The notes beneath the pieces were generated by a model. That model was not told where the DNA came from, did no database searches, and saw nothing but the letters and a program-made list of their open reading frames with translations. A DNA stretch of 64,000 nt from Streptomyces endocoffeicus (lineage in GTDB: Bacteria > Actinomycetota > Actinomycetes > Streptomycetales > Streptomycetaceae): contig NZ_JAERRG010000008.1 in assembly GCF_016741935.1 (NCBI RefSeq), positions 1 to 64,000 of the forward strand. The letters run 5' to 3'. Shown here piece after piece: positions 44,456 through 52,872 of this stretch; within the stretch, counting starts at the first letter, position 1, and each line of letters starts with the position of its first letter. Made by a program: the position numbers and the translations under genes.

Positions 44456-45205
44456 ATGCTGATCGCCGCCGCCGTCTGCCCGTGTCCGCCGTTGCTGGTG
44501 CCCGAGGTCGCCGCCGGAGCCGCCTCCGAGCTGGACGGGTTGCGCGCGGAGTGCAGCGAGGTCATCCACGCCCTCGCGGCGGCGCGTCCGGAGCGCCTGA
44601 TCGTGGTGGGGCCCGCCGATCGCGCCGGGCGCGGGCCGCATGCGCAGGGCACGGCCGGGACGTTCCGCGGCTTCGGCGTGGAGGTGGAGGTGCGGCTCGC
44701 CGCGCCGGTGGCGGGGGAGTCCGGCCGCGAGGGCGCCGCGGACGGCGGGTCCTCGCGCTCGCTGCCGACGTCGCTGGCGGTCGGCGCCTGGCTGCTGGAG
44801 CACGCGGGGTGGGACCCGGCGGTGCCCGTCGAGGGGCTGGGTGTGGGGGAACCTCTCGCGGCCGAGCGGTGTATTCAAGTCGGAAGGGAGCTCGCCGGGC
44901 GGGCGGAGCGGGTCGCGCTGCTGGTGATGGGCGACGGCACCGCATGCCGCACGCTGAAGGCGCCGGGCTATCTCGACGAGCGGGCGGCCGCGTTCGACGC
45001 CGAGGTGGCGCGGGCGCTGGCGGCCGCCGACACCGGGGCGCTGGCCGCGCTCGACGAGGAGTTGGCGTACGAGCTCAAAGCGGCAGGTCGCGCGCCGCTG
45101 CAGGTGCTCGCGGGGGCGGGCGAGGGGGCGCGCCTGAAGGGGGAGTTGCGGTATGACGAAGCGCCGTACGGCGTGGGGTACTTCGTGGCGAGCTGGTCGT
45201 CCTAG
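44456..45205 (+). CDS. Class III extradiol dioxygenase (LigB-like) domain protein
   Basis: This 249-aa protein resembles the LigB-like fold of class III extradiol ring-cleavage dioxygenases, with LIAAAVCPCPPLLVPEV, RLIVVGPADR, LLVMGDGTA and YGVGYFVASW. The two metal-binding histidines of active enzymes are not clearly present near the N-terminus (Cys-Pro-Cys-Pro instead), so activity is uncertain. It commonly lies between miaB and miaA in Streptomyces. ATG at 44456 follows TAGGCT (44443-44448) by 7 nt, suggesting a leaderless mRNA. Confidence 0.8.
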   Translation: MLIAAAVCPCPPLLVPEVAAGAASELDGLRAECSEVIHALAAARPERLIVVGPADRAGRGPHAQGTAGTFRGFGVEVEVRLAAPVAGESGREGAADGGSSRSLPTSLAVGAWLLEHAGWDPAVPVEGLGVGEPLAAERCIQVGRELAGRAERVALLVMGDGTACRTLKAPGYLDERAAAFDAEVARALAAADTGALAALDEELAYELKAAGRAPLQVLAGAGEGARLKGELRYDEAPYGVGYFVASWSS

Positions 45206-45211
45206 CCCGCT

Positions 45212-45243
45212 CGCGGCCGTGGAGCCTGCGCTCCACGGCCGCG
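45212..45243. terminator. Bidirectional terminator
   Basis: A perfect 13-bp stem, CGCGGCCGTGGAG (45212-45224) with CTCCACGGCCGCG (45231-45243), lies between convergent genes just after the LigB-like stop. Confidence 0.85.
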
Positions 45244-45317
45244 TACCGGCGGGGCCGGCCGGTCCGGGCCCGGCATCACCCGCCCCCGTCTTCTGTGCCT
45301 TGTCCGCTTGGCCGGTC

Positions 45318-45560
45318 TTATGCGTCGCCCTTGGGCTTGGGCTTGCGCTCGTCCATCTGCGAGAGGCGGTTGAGAGCGCCCTTCGCCTTGCCCGTGCCAG
45401 TCTCGATCTTGGCGCTGTACTTGCCCTTGGTCCTGGTATCGACCGACTTGGCCGCCTTCTCCAGGCCCCGCCCGATCCTGGCCTCGTGCTGCTGCGCGAA
45501 GCTGCCGGCCTTGCCCTTCATCTGACCGGCCTTGGCCTTGAGATTGTCCATCAGGCCCAT
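45318..45560 (-). CDS. MT0933-like antitoxin family small protein
   Basis: This 80-aa Lys/Ala/Gly-rich helical protein (MGLMDNLKAKAGQMKGKAGS then EARIGRGLEKAAKSVDTRTK) matches the actinobacterial family annotated as MT0933/Rv0909-like antitoxin. No toxin gene is adjacent: the neighbour upstream on the same strand is an 83-aa disordered protein. The antitoxin label may therefore be only a family name. ATG at 45560; AGGGTAGGTGG precedes it. Confidence 0.75.
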   Translation of the reverse strand: MGLMDNLKAKAGQMKGKAGSFAQQHEARIGRGLEKAAKSVDTRTKGKYSAKIETGTGKAKGALNRLSQMDERKPKPKGDA

Positions 45561-45584
45561 GTGCCACCTACCCTCGTCGGTTGC

Positions 45585-45836
45585 CTATGCGCGGGCGCTC
45601 TCACCGGTCTCGCTGTCGGCCGCCTCGGCCGCGGACTGCTGTTTGGGGATCCCGGCGCCTTCACCCGCCGGATTCTCCTTCCCGCTCCGAGCGGTCTCAG
45701 CCCCATCGGCGGTCCCGGACTCGGTCTCCGCCGTCATGGCGTCGGCCGTGGCCCGGGCGTCCCGCACGGACGGTGCCTCCTCGGACGAACGGCTCGCCTC
45801 CTTCGGCACACGACGAAACCTGGAAAACACGCCCAT
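45585..45836 (-). CDS. Small disordered hypothetical protein
   Basis: This 83-aa protein begins MGVFSRFRRVPKEASRSSEE and continues with Ala/Glu/Ser/Thr-rich, probably disordered sequence. ATG at 45836 has GGAG about 7 nt upstream. I recognise the family only as conserved in Streptomyces; a basic N-terminal patch could bind membrane or nucleic acid, but this is not supported further. It is followed at 24 bp by the antitoxin-like gene, so the two probably form an operon. Confidence 0.65.
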   Translation of the reverse strand: MGVFSRFRRVPKEASRSSEEAPSVRDARATADAMTAETESGTADGAETARSGKENPAGEGAGIPKQQSAAEAADSETGESARA

Positions 45837-45853
45837 ATCTACTCCATACCTTA

Positions 45854-45883
45854 CTCGTGTGGGCGAAACTCGCGTGGGCGAAA
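45854..45883 (-). repeat. 15-bp tandem repeat in a promoter region
   Basis: CTCGTGTGGGCGAAA (45854-45868) is followed by CTCGCGTGGGCGAAA (45869-45883). It lies 18-47 bp upstream of the 83-aa protein, where promoter elements are expected. Confidence 0.8.
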
Positions 45884-46052
45884 TCCCGTGCCGCCCGGAG
45901 TGCCCCCTTGTGCGGTGCGCGGCGACTGTGCGGCGCGCGGCGGCCGATTCCCCGAACCGGCCCTCGGAACCTCGCAACAGGCAACGAACCCGGCGGTGCC
46001 CCGTCACGTCGCTCGTTCGAGGAGCCCCCGGGGCATTTGCGAGACTGGCCCG

Positions 46053-46991
46053 GTGAATACTGCAGGACATCCGCCGCGAGTCATCGCCGTCGTCGGCCCC
46101 ACAGCGGCCGGAAAGTCCGATCTGGGCGTCGCACTCGCCAGACACCTCGACGGCGAGGTCGTCAACGCCGACTCCATGCAGCTGTACCGGGGCATGGACA
46201 TCGGCACCGCCAAGCTGACGGAGGACGAGCGGCAGGGGGTGCCGCACCGGCTGCTGGACATCTGGGATGTCACCCAGACCGCGAGCGTCGCCGAGTACCA
46301 GCGGCTGGCTCGCGCCGAGATGGACCGTCTGCTCGCCGAGGGGCGTACCCCCGTCCTGGTCGGCGGTTCCGGCCTGTACATCCGCGGGGCCATCGACGCC
46401 CTCGAGTTCCCGGGCACCGACCCCGCCGTCCGGGCCCGGCTCGAGGCCGAGCTGGAGGCGCGGGGCTCCGGGGTGCTGCACGCCCGGCTCGCCGACGCCG
46501 ACCCCGAGGCGGCGCGCGCGATCCTGCCCAGCAACGGCCGCAGGGTGGTCCGGGCGCTGGAGGTCATCGAGATCACCGGCCGTCCGTTCACCGCCAATCT
46601 GCCCGGGCACGAGGCGGTCTACGACACGCTCCAGATCGGCGTCGACGTCGAGCGGCCCGAGCTGGATGAGCGGATCGCCCTGCGGGTGGACCGGATGTGG
46701 GACGCCGGACTGGTCGAGGAGGTCCGCCGGCTGGAGGACGCCGGGCTGCGCTCCGGCCGTACCGCCTCCCGCGCGCTGGGCTATCAGCAAGTCCTCTCCG
46801 CGCTCGCGGGAGAGTGCGCCGAGGAGGAGGCGAGGGCCGAAACCGTGCGCGCCACCAAGCGGTTCGCACGCCGTCAGGACTCCTGGTTCCGCCGCGATCC
46901 CAGGGTCCACTGGCTCAGCGGAGCGGCCGACCACAGAGGGGAACTCCTGGCGAGCGCGCTCGCGTTGGTTGAACGGGCGGTCACAGCCTGA
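46053..46991 (+). CDS. miaA: tRNA dimethylallyltransferase MiaA
   Basis: This 312-aa enzyme transfers dimethylallyl to A37 of tRNAs, making the substrate of MiaB. It has the P-loop VVGPTAAGKSDLGVALA, VVNADSMQLYRGMDIGTAK, LVGGSGLYIRGAIDALEFPG and a QDSWFRRDPRVHW stretch. GTG at 46053 follows GAGACT (46041-46046) by 6 nt, suggesting a leaderless start; the frame is open far upstream but without family sequence. Confidence 0.95.
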   Translation: MNTAGHPPRVIAVVGPTAAGKSDLGVALARHLDGEVVNADSMQLYRGMDIGTAKLTEDERQGVPHRLLDIWDVTQTASVAEYQRLARAEMDRLLAEGRTPVLVGGSGLYIRGAIDALEFPGTDPAVRARLEAELEARGSGVLHARLADADPEAARAILPSNGRRVVRALEVIEITGRPFTANLPGHEAVYDTLQIGVDVERPELDERIALRVDRMWDAGLVEEVRRLEDAGLRSGRTASRALGYQQVLSALAGECAEEEARAETVRATKRFARRQDSWFRRDPRVHWLSGAADHRGELLASALALVERAVTA

Positions 46992-47099
46992 TCACGTCAT
47001 GGCATCGGGAAGCTCAGCTCGTCATTCGGGCCCCGGCGGGCATGCCATCATCAAGCTCCGATCGTGCCGTGGTGTCTGGAGTTGGGAGGGCGTGTGGCG

Positions 47100-47597
47100 A
47101 TGGAGGCCGGCCCTCGCGACGCATCGCAGCAATCGCCGCACGGAGACGCGCGGCCGCTGACCCCGGACGGCCCCGATGAGGCCGGAGGGCTCCACGAACC
47201 CGGCGCGCCGGTCCTCGAGGACGGCTCCGAGGGCGAGGCCGGCGCGGGCTCGGTCTCCGGGGAGTCCTTCCGGGAGCTGCGCCCGCCGCGCCGACTGCGG
47301 ATCTGGCAGATCGCGCCGATCGTCGGCCTGGCCATCCTCGGCTCGCTGATGTTCGCCTTCCCGCTCGCCTTCGAGTTCGGCGACGGAGGGGCGGTCGTGG
47401 CCATGCTCGGCCTGTTGCTGAGCAGCTGCGCGGCGGGCTGGGGCCTGATGGCCGCCCGCCGGGTGGGCTACACCTGGCCGGGCCTGCCCCCCAGAGGCTC
47501 CGGACGCCGCCCGGACTGGCGCTTCGTCGTGCTCTACGTGGCGATCGTGGCCCTGCTGGTCGGCCTCACCTTCTGGCGGGTGGCCCGCCTCCGCTAG
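47100..47597 (+). CDS. Conserved membrane protein, hypothetical
   Basis: This 165-aa protein has an acidic, Gly/Pro-rich N-terminal half (about 1-65). Three hydrophobic segments follow, near 73-95 (IAPIVGLAILGSLMFAFPLA), 98-116 and 140-157. I do not recognise a family. ATG at 47100 has GGGAGGG about 9 nt upstream; GTG at 47094 is an alternative. It sits between miaA and dapF, a position conserved in Streptomyces as far as I recall. Confidence 0.75.
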   Translation: MEAGPRDASQQSPHGDARPLTPDGPDEAGGLHEPGAPVLEDGSEGEAGAGSVSGESFRELRPPRRLRIWQIAPIVGLAILGSLMFAFPLAFEFGDGGAVVAMLGLLLSSCAAGWGLMAARRVGYTWPGLPPRGSGRRPDWRFVVLYVAIVALLVGLTFWRVARLR

Positions 47598-47699
47598 GTC
47601 CTCCGCCCACCCGCCTGCGCCAGGCCCTCCGTCCAGCGGGTCCCCCGGGCGGACCGGGCGCCGGGGGACGGTGCGCGCGGCGCCCCGTAGGATCGAGGA

Positions 47700-48632
47700 A
47701 TGAGCACCGCACCACGGCTGGCCTTCCTGAAGGGGCACGGCACCGAGAACGACTTCGTCATCGTCCCCGACCTGGACGGCCGTCTGGAGCTGTCCGCGGC
47801 CACCGTCGCCCGGATCTGCGACCGCCGCGCCGGTATCGGCGGTGACGGTCTGATCCGCGTCGTGCGGTCCTCGGCACACCCCGAGGCGCGGGCCATGGCC
47901 GACCAGGCCGAATGGTTCATGGACTACCGCAACGGCGACGGCAGCATCGCCGAGATGTGCGGCAACGGAGTCCGCGTCTTCGCCCGGTACCTTCAGCGCG
48001 CCGGGCTGGCCGAGGCGGGCGATCTCGCGATCGCCACCCGGGCCGGGGTGCGCCGGGCCCACATCGCCAAGGACGCCGGTGACGCCGCCCGGCCGGGCGA
48101 GGCCGCGGCCGGGCCCGACGGCCCGATCACCGTGGTGATGGGCGAGGCCGCACTGCCCGGGCCCGGCCCCGAAGGGGAGATCACGATCACGGTCGGTGAC
48201 CACAGCTGGCCCGCGCGCAACGTGAACATGGGCAATCCGCACGCGGTCGCCTTCGTCGACGACCTCGCCCAGGCCGGTGATCTGTTCACGGCCCCCGCCG
48301 TGCGCCCCGCCGCCGCGTACCCGAATGGCACCAATGTCGAGTTCGTCGTCGACCGCGGCCCGCGTCATGTCGCGATGCGCGTGCATGAGCGCGGCTCCGG
48401 AGAGACCCGCTCCTGCGGCACCGGCGCCTGCGCCGTGATGGTCGCCGCCGCACGCCGTGACGGGACCGATCCGGCCGTCACAGGACACCCCGTCACGTAC
48501 ACCGTGGACGTTCCCGGAGGGCGGCTTGTCATCAGCGAACGGCCGGACGGTACGGTGGAGATGACCGGCCCTGCCGTGATCGTGGCCGAGGGGGAGATCG
48601 ATCCCTCTTGGCTGGGCACGGACCTCGGCTGA
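47700..48632 (+). CDS. dapF: Diaminopimelate epimerase
   Basis: This 310-aa enzyme converts LL- to meso-diaminopimelate for lysine; Streptomyces cell walls use the LL form. Both catalytic cysteines are present, in AEMCGNGVRVFARY and SCGTGACAVMVAA. FLKGHGTENDFVIVPD and VNMGNPHAVAFVDDL are also typical. A Gly/Pro-rich insert lies near 115-160. ATG at 47700 follows TAGGAT (47688-47693) by 6 nt, suggesting a leaderless mRNA. Confidence 0.96.
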   Translation: MSTAPRLAFLKGHGTENDFVIVPDLDGRLELSAATVARICDRRAGIGGDGLIRVVRSSAHPEARAMADQAEWFMDYRNGDGSIAEMCGNGVRVFARYLQRAGLAEAGDLAIATRAGVRRAHIAKDAGDAARPGEAAAGPDGPITVVMGEAALPGPGPEGEITITVGDHSWPARNVNMGNPHAVAFVDDLAQAGDLFTAPAVRPAAAYPNGTNVEFVVDRGPRHVAMRVHERGSGETRSCGTGACAVMVAAARRDGTDPAVTGHPVTYTVDVPGGRLVISERPDGTVEMTGPAVIVAEGEIDPSWLGTDLG

Positions 48633-48768
48633 CACTTCCCTCGAATGGGTGATCCGTTTCACTCTGGGCGAGAGCCGGTCGGCCGTGCGTGATGGGCTCG
48701 ATAGCATCAAGCACCGGCCCCGGGGGAGTACCCACGCCGGTTGACGCTCGACGCCGCCGGAGGTGCCC

Positions 48769-51033
48769 ATGAGCGCAGAGGCCACCGACCAGGCCCCGTT
48801 CGGTCGCAGGCGCGGCCTCCCCCGCATCGACCTGCGCAATCTCCGCAGGTTCAGTCGGGCCGCCCTGCTGGGGTCCGCCTCCCGCGGCCGGCTGCCTGAC
48901 GCGATCGAGCATGTGGCCAAGGTCCATCGCGCGTACCACCCCGGAGCCGATCTGGATGTGCTCCGCAAGGCGTATGTCCTGGCCGAGTCTTCCCACCGCG
49001 GCCAGATGCGCAAGAGCGGTGAGCCGTACATCACCCATCCGCTGGCCGTCACGCTGATCCTCGCCGAACTGGGCGCCGAGACCACGACGTTGACGGCCTC
49101 GCTGCTCCACGACACGGTCGAGGACACCGATGTGACCCTCGATCAGGTGGGGGAGCAGTTCGGCGAGGAGGTCCGCTTTCTCGTCGACGGCGTCACCAAG
49201 TTGGAGAAGGTCGACTACGGCGCGGCGGCCGAGCCCGAGACCTTCCGTAAGATGCTCGTCGCCACCGGCAACGACGTCCGGGTGATGTCGATCAAACTCG
49301 CCGACCGGCTGCACAACATGCGCACCCTCGGCGTGATGCGCCCCGAGAAACAGGCGCGCATCGCCAAGGTCACCCGCGATGTGCTGATCCCGCTCGCCGA
49401 GCGGCTCGGGGTGCAGGCGCTCAAGACCGAGCTGGAGGACCTGGTCTTCGCCATCCTCCACCCCGAGGAGTACGCGCGGACCCGCGAACTCCTCCAGGCC
49501 CACGCCGCCCGCCCCGACCCGCTGGCCCAGGCCGCCGAGGACGTACGGGGCGTGCTGCACGAGGCGGGCATCACCGCCGAAGTCCTGGTCCGGCCGCGGC
49601 ACTTCGTCTCCGTCCACCGGGTCGGGCTCAAGCGCGGCGAGCTGACCGGCGCCGACCTCGGCCGCCTTCTCGTCCTCGTCTCCGAGGACGCGGACTGTTA
49701 CGCGGTCCTCGGCGAACTGCACACCTGCTTCACCCCGGTGATCTCGGAGTTCAAGGACTTCATCGCGGTCCCCAAGTTCAACCTCTACCAGTCGCTGCAC
49801 ACGGCCGTGGCCGGGCGCGACGGCGAGGTCACCGAAGTCCTCATCCGCACCCACCAGATGCACCGGGTCGCCGAGGCCGGAGTGATCGCCCTCGGTAATC
49901 CGTACGCCCCGACGGAGGGCGCCGACGCCCCCGAGGGCGAGCGGGCCGACCCCACCCGCCCCGGCTGGCTGTCCCGGCTGCTCGACTGGCAGAGCGCCAC
50001 GCCCGACCCCGACATCTTCTGGACCTCGCTCCGTGACGAGCTGGCCCAGGACCGGGAGATCACCGTCTTCCGTTCCGACGGCGGGACGCTCGGCCTGCCC
50101 GCCGGCGCGAGCTGTGTGGACGCCGCGTACGCCCTGTACGGCGACGACGCGCACTCCTGTATCGGCGCCCGGGTCAACGGCCGGATCGCGACCCTGAGCA
50201 CGGTGCTGCGCGACGGCGACACCCTGCAGCTGCTGATGGCGAGCGACACCCGGGACACCGCCTCCCACGGCCCCTCGCCGGAGTGGCTCGACCACGCCCG
50301 CACCCCGGCCGCCCGCATCGCCATCAACCGCTGGCTGGCCGCCCATCCGGTGTCGCAGCACGAGCCCCGGGAGGCCGCCGAGGAGCCGGAGTCCGCCTCC
50401 GAGCCCACCGGCCAGGACGGACAGGGCGGACCGGACGGCCAGGACGGCCAGGGCCCGCAGGACGGACAGGACGGCCAGGAAGCGCAGGCCACGCGGGGCT
50501 CGCAGACTTCGCAGGGCGGTCAGACCGTCGCCCCCGCGTCGCCCGGTGCGGGCCGCCCCGAGGCGGGCATCGTCGTCGATCTGCCCGGCGTGACCGTACG
50601 GCTCGCCCGCTGTTGCACCCCCGTGCCGCCCGACGCGATCACCGGCTTCGCGGTTCGCGGCGGCGCCGTCACCGTGCACCGTGAGCGGTGCCCCGGAGTG
50701 GGGCGGATGACCTCGGCCGGGCGCCAGGCCGTCGGGGTGCGCTGGGCGGACGAGGACGACGGGGACGGGGGCGGCGACTATCGCGTGACCCTCTTCGCGG
50801 AGGCGTTCAGCAGACCGCATCTGCTCGCGGATCTCACCGAGGCCATCGCGGCCGAGGGCGCGGAGGTGGTGGCGGCCGCCGTCGAACCACCGCGTGAGCA
50901 GCGGGTCCGGCACACCTACACGCTCCAGCTGCCCGACGCGGGCAGGCTGCCGACGCTGATGCGGGCCATGCGGAACGTCCCCGGGGTCTACGACGTGACG
51001 CGCGAGGGCCGCAGCATGGCCGCGGTGCGCTGA
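48769..51033 (+). CDS. rshA: RshA, RelA/SpoT homologue
   Basis: This 754-aa protein has an intact HD hydrolase domain (about 60-210: GEPYITHPLAVTLILAELG and LLHDTVEDTDV). A divergent (p)ppGpp synthetase domain follows (about 260-370: EFKDFIAVPKFNLYQSLHTA, TEVLIRTHQMH), then a TGS domain with ITVFRSDGGTLGLPAGAS, a Gly/Gln/Asp-rich linker, RCCTPVPPDAITGF and an ACT domain. The usual Arg-x-Lys of the synthetase G-loop is replaced by RPRHFVSVHR. S. coelicolor has relA and rshA; this fits rshA. ATG at 48769 has GGAGGTG upstream. Confidence 0.9.
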   Translation: MSAEATDQAPFGRRRGLPRIDLRNLRRFSRAALLGSASRGRLPDAIEHVAKVHRAYHPGADLDVLRKAYVLAESSHRGQMRKSGEPYITHPLAVTLILAELGAETTTLTASLLHDTVEDTDVTLDQVGEQFGEEVRFLVDGVTKLEKVDYGAAAEPETFRKMLVATGNDVRVMSIKLADRLHNMRTLGVMRPEKQARIAKVTRDVLIPLAERLGVQALKTELEDLVFAILHPEEYARTRELLQAHAARPDPLAQAAEDVRGVLHEAGITAEVLVRPRHFVSVHRVGLKRGELTGADLGRLLVLVSEDADCYAVLGELHTCFTPVISEFKDFIAVPKFNLYQSLHTAVAGRDGEVTEVLIRTHQMHRVAEAGVIALGNPYAPTEGADAPEGERADPTRPGWLSRLLDWQSATPDPDIFWTSLRDELAQDREITVFRSDGGTLGLPAGASCVDAAYALYGDDAHSCIGARVNGRIATLSTVLRDGDTLQLLMASDTRDTASHGPSPEWLDHARTPAARIAINRWLAAHPVSQHEPREAAEEPESASEPTGQDGQGGPDGQDGQGPQDGQDGQEAQATRGSQTSQGGQTVAPASPGAGRPEAGIVVDLPGVTVRLARCCTPVPPDAITGFAVRGGAVTVHRERCPGVGRMTSAGRQAVGVRWADEDDGDGGGDYRVTLFAEAFSRPHLLADLTEAIAAEGAEVVAAAVEPPREQRVRHTYTLQLPDAGRLPTLMRAMRNVPGVYDVTREGRSMAAVR

Positions 51034-51169
51034 CGGGCGGGCGCGCTCCTGAGCGGCGCGCCCCTGACCACCGTCGGGCCGCCCGAACTCTTCGGGCGTC
51101 TGAACTCCTTCGGGTGGATCAAGGCCGGGAGCGACTGCGCCGGCGCCGGGGCGCTGGTAGCCGTAGGGC

Positions 51170-52750
51170 ATGACGCTTTCTTCGGGGCGCCGCCCCTGGC
51201 CGCCGCGCACCGGGCGCCGCAGGACCGCGTCGGTGGCCGCCGCCATGGCCGCCGTCTTCCTCGCGGTCGGCCCCTCCTCCGCCGCGGGGCCGGTGTCCCC
51301 TGTGCACCCGAGTCCCCTGGGCATCGGCGATCCGCTCTTCCCGCAGCTCGGGAACCCCGGGTACGACGTCACGGCGTACGACATCGCGTTCGCCTACCAC
51401 CGCCAGGACCGGCCGCTCGACGCCGTCACCACCATCGACGCCCGCGCGACCGCCCCGCTGCGCTCCGTCAACCTCGACTTCACCCAGGGCGACGTGGACT
51501 CGGTGCGGGTCGACGGAGCGCGGGCCCGGTTCGCCACGGCCGGTGAGGACCTGGTGATCACCCCGTCCGCTCCCCTCCGTAAGGGCGCCGCCTTCCGGGT
51601 CACCGTCCGCCACACCAGCGATCCGCGGAGCGGCACGAACGGCGGCTGGGTCCGCACCAGCGACGGGCTGGCCATGGCCAACCAGGCCAACGCCGCCCAC
51701 CGGGTCTTCCCGTGCAACGACCACCCCGCCGACAAGGCCCGCTTCACCTTCCGGATCACCGCTCCGAAGAGCCTTACGGTCGTCGCGGGCGGTCTGCCCG
51801 GACAGCGCGTCCGCAAGGGATCGCGCACCACCTGGACGTACCGCCTCGCCCACCCCATGGCCACCGAACTGGCGCAGATCTCCATCGGCCGCTCCGCCGT
51901 GCCGCGCCGCACCGGGCCCCATGGGCTGCCGGTGCGCGACGTCGTCCCCGCGGCGGACCGCGCACGGCTGGAGAAGTGGCTCGCGCGCACCCCCGGGCAG
52001 CTGGCCTGGCTGGAGAGGAGGGCCGGGCGCTACCCCTTCGAGACCTATGGCGTCCTGATCGCCCACGCCACCACCGGCTTCGAGCTGGAGACCCAGACGC
52101 TCTCCCTCTTCGAGCGCGATCTGTTCACCAGCGATCAGCTGCCCCGGTGGTACATCGAGTCGATCATGGTGCATGAGCTGGCGCACCAGTGGTTCGGCGA
52201 CAGCGTCAGCCCGCGCCGCTGGTCCGATCTGTGGCTCAACGAGGGCCACGCCACCTGGTACGAGGCGCTCTACGCCGATGAGCGCGGTAAGGCGAGCCTG
52301 GAGCGGCGGATGCGCAAGGCGTACGGTCAGTCCGACGCCTGGCGGGCCGAGGGAGGGCCGCCCGCGGCCCCCGAGGCCGCCGACCCGGGCCAGCCGATCG
52401 GCATCTTCCGCCCGGTGGTCTACGACGGCAGCGCGCTGGTGCTGTACGCGCTGCGGCAGCGGATCGGCCGGGCCGCCTTCGAGCGGCTGGAGCGGCAATG
52501 GGTGCTCCGCCACCGCGACGGCGTGGCCTCGACCGCCGACTTCGTCCGGCTGGCCTCCACGGTGGCGGGACGCGATCTGAGCGGATTCCTCCATCCGTGG
52601 CTGTACGGCAGGAAGACGCCGCCGATGCCGGGACACCCCGACTGGAAGCAGACGGCGAAGGAGACCACGAAGGGCGCCGCGCTGCCCGGCGCGCGGGCGG
52701 GGCGGCACGCGGTACGTTACGCGGTGCCATGGGCCGTGAAACCCGGGTGA
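51170..52750 (+). CDS. Secreted M1 family zinc metallopeptidase
   Basis: This 526-aa protein has a twin-Arg-like basic start and hydrophobic core (about 15-40), then an M1 aminopeptidase fold. The zinc site is HELAHQWFGDSV with the third ligand Glu in LWLNEGHATWYEAL. The exopeptidase GAMEN motif is replaced by GFELETQTLS. It is probably secreted. The C-terminal HEAT-like domain of full-length M1 enzymes is missing or reduced, as in short actinobacterial forms. Confidence 0.88.
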   Translation: MTLSSGRRPWPPRTGRRRTASVAAAMAAVFLAVGPSSAAGPVSPVHPSPLGIGDPLFPQLGNPGYDVTAYDIAFAYHRQDRPLDAVTTIDARATAPLRSVNLDFTQGDVDSVRVDGARARFATAGEDLVITPSAPLRKGAAFRVTVRHTSDPRSGTNGGWVRTSDGLAMANQANAAHRVFPCNDHPADKARFTFRITAPKSLTVVAGGLPGQRVRKGSRTTWTYRLAHPMATELAQISIGRSAVPRRTGPHGLPVRDVVPAADRARLEKWLARTPGQLAWLERRAGRYPFETYGVLIAHATTGFELETQTLSLFERDLFTSDQLPRWYIESIMVHELAHQWFGDSVSPRRWSDLWLNEGHATWYEALYADERGKASLERRMRKAYGQSDAWRAEGGPPAAPEAADPGQPIGIFRPVVYDGSALVLYALRQRIGRAAFERLERQWVLRHRDGVASTADFVRLASTVAGRDLSGFLHPWLYGRKTPPMPGHPDWKQTAKETTKGAALPGARAGRHAVRYAVPWAVKPG

Positions 52751-52872
52751 CGGTCCGCCCGCCGCGTGCGACCATCAAGAGGTCGGCGTCCGTGGCCGGC
52801 ACCGGCGGGGGAATCCCGCGGGCCCGCCACGCGTTGTCGACAGTGACGGTATTCCACGACGTAAGGATTCCT

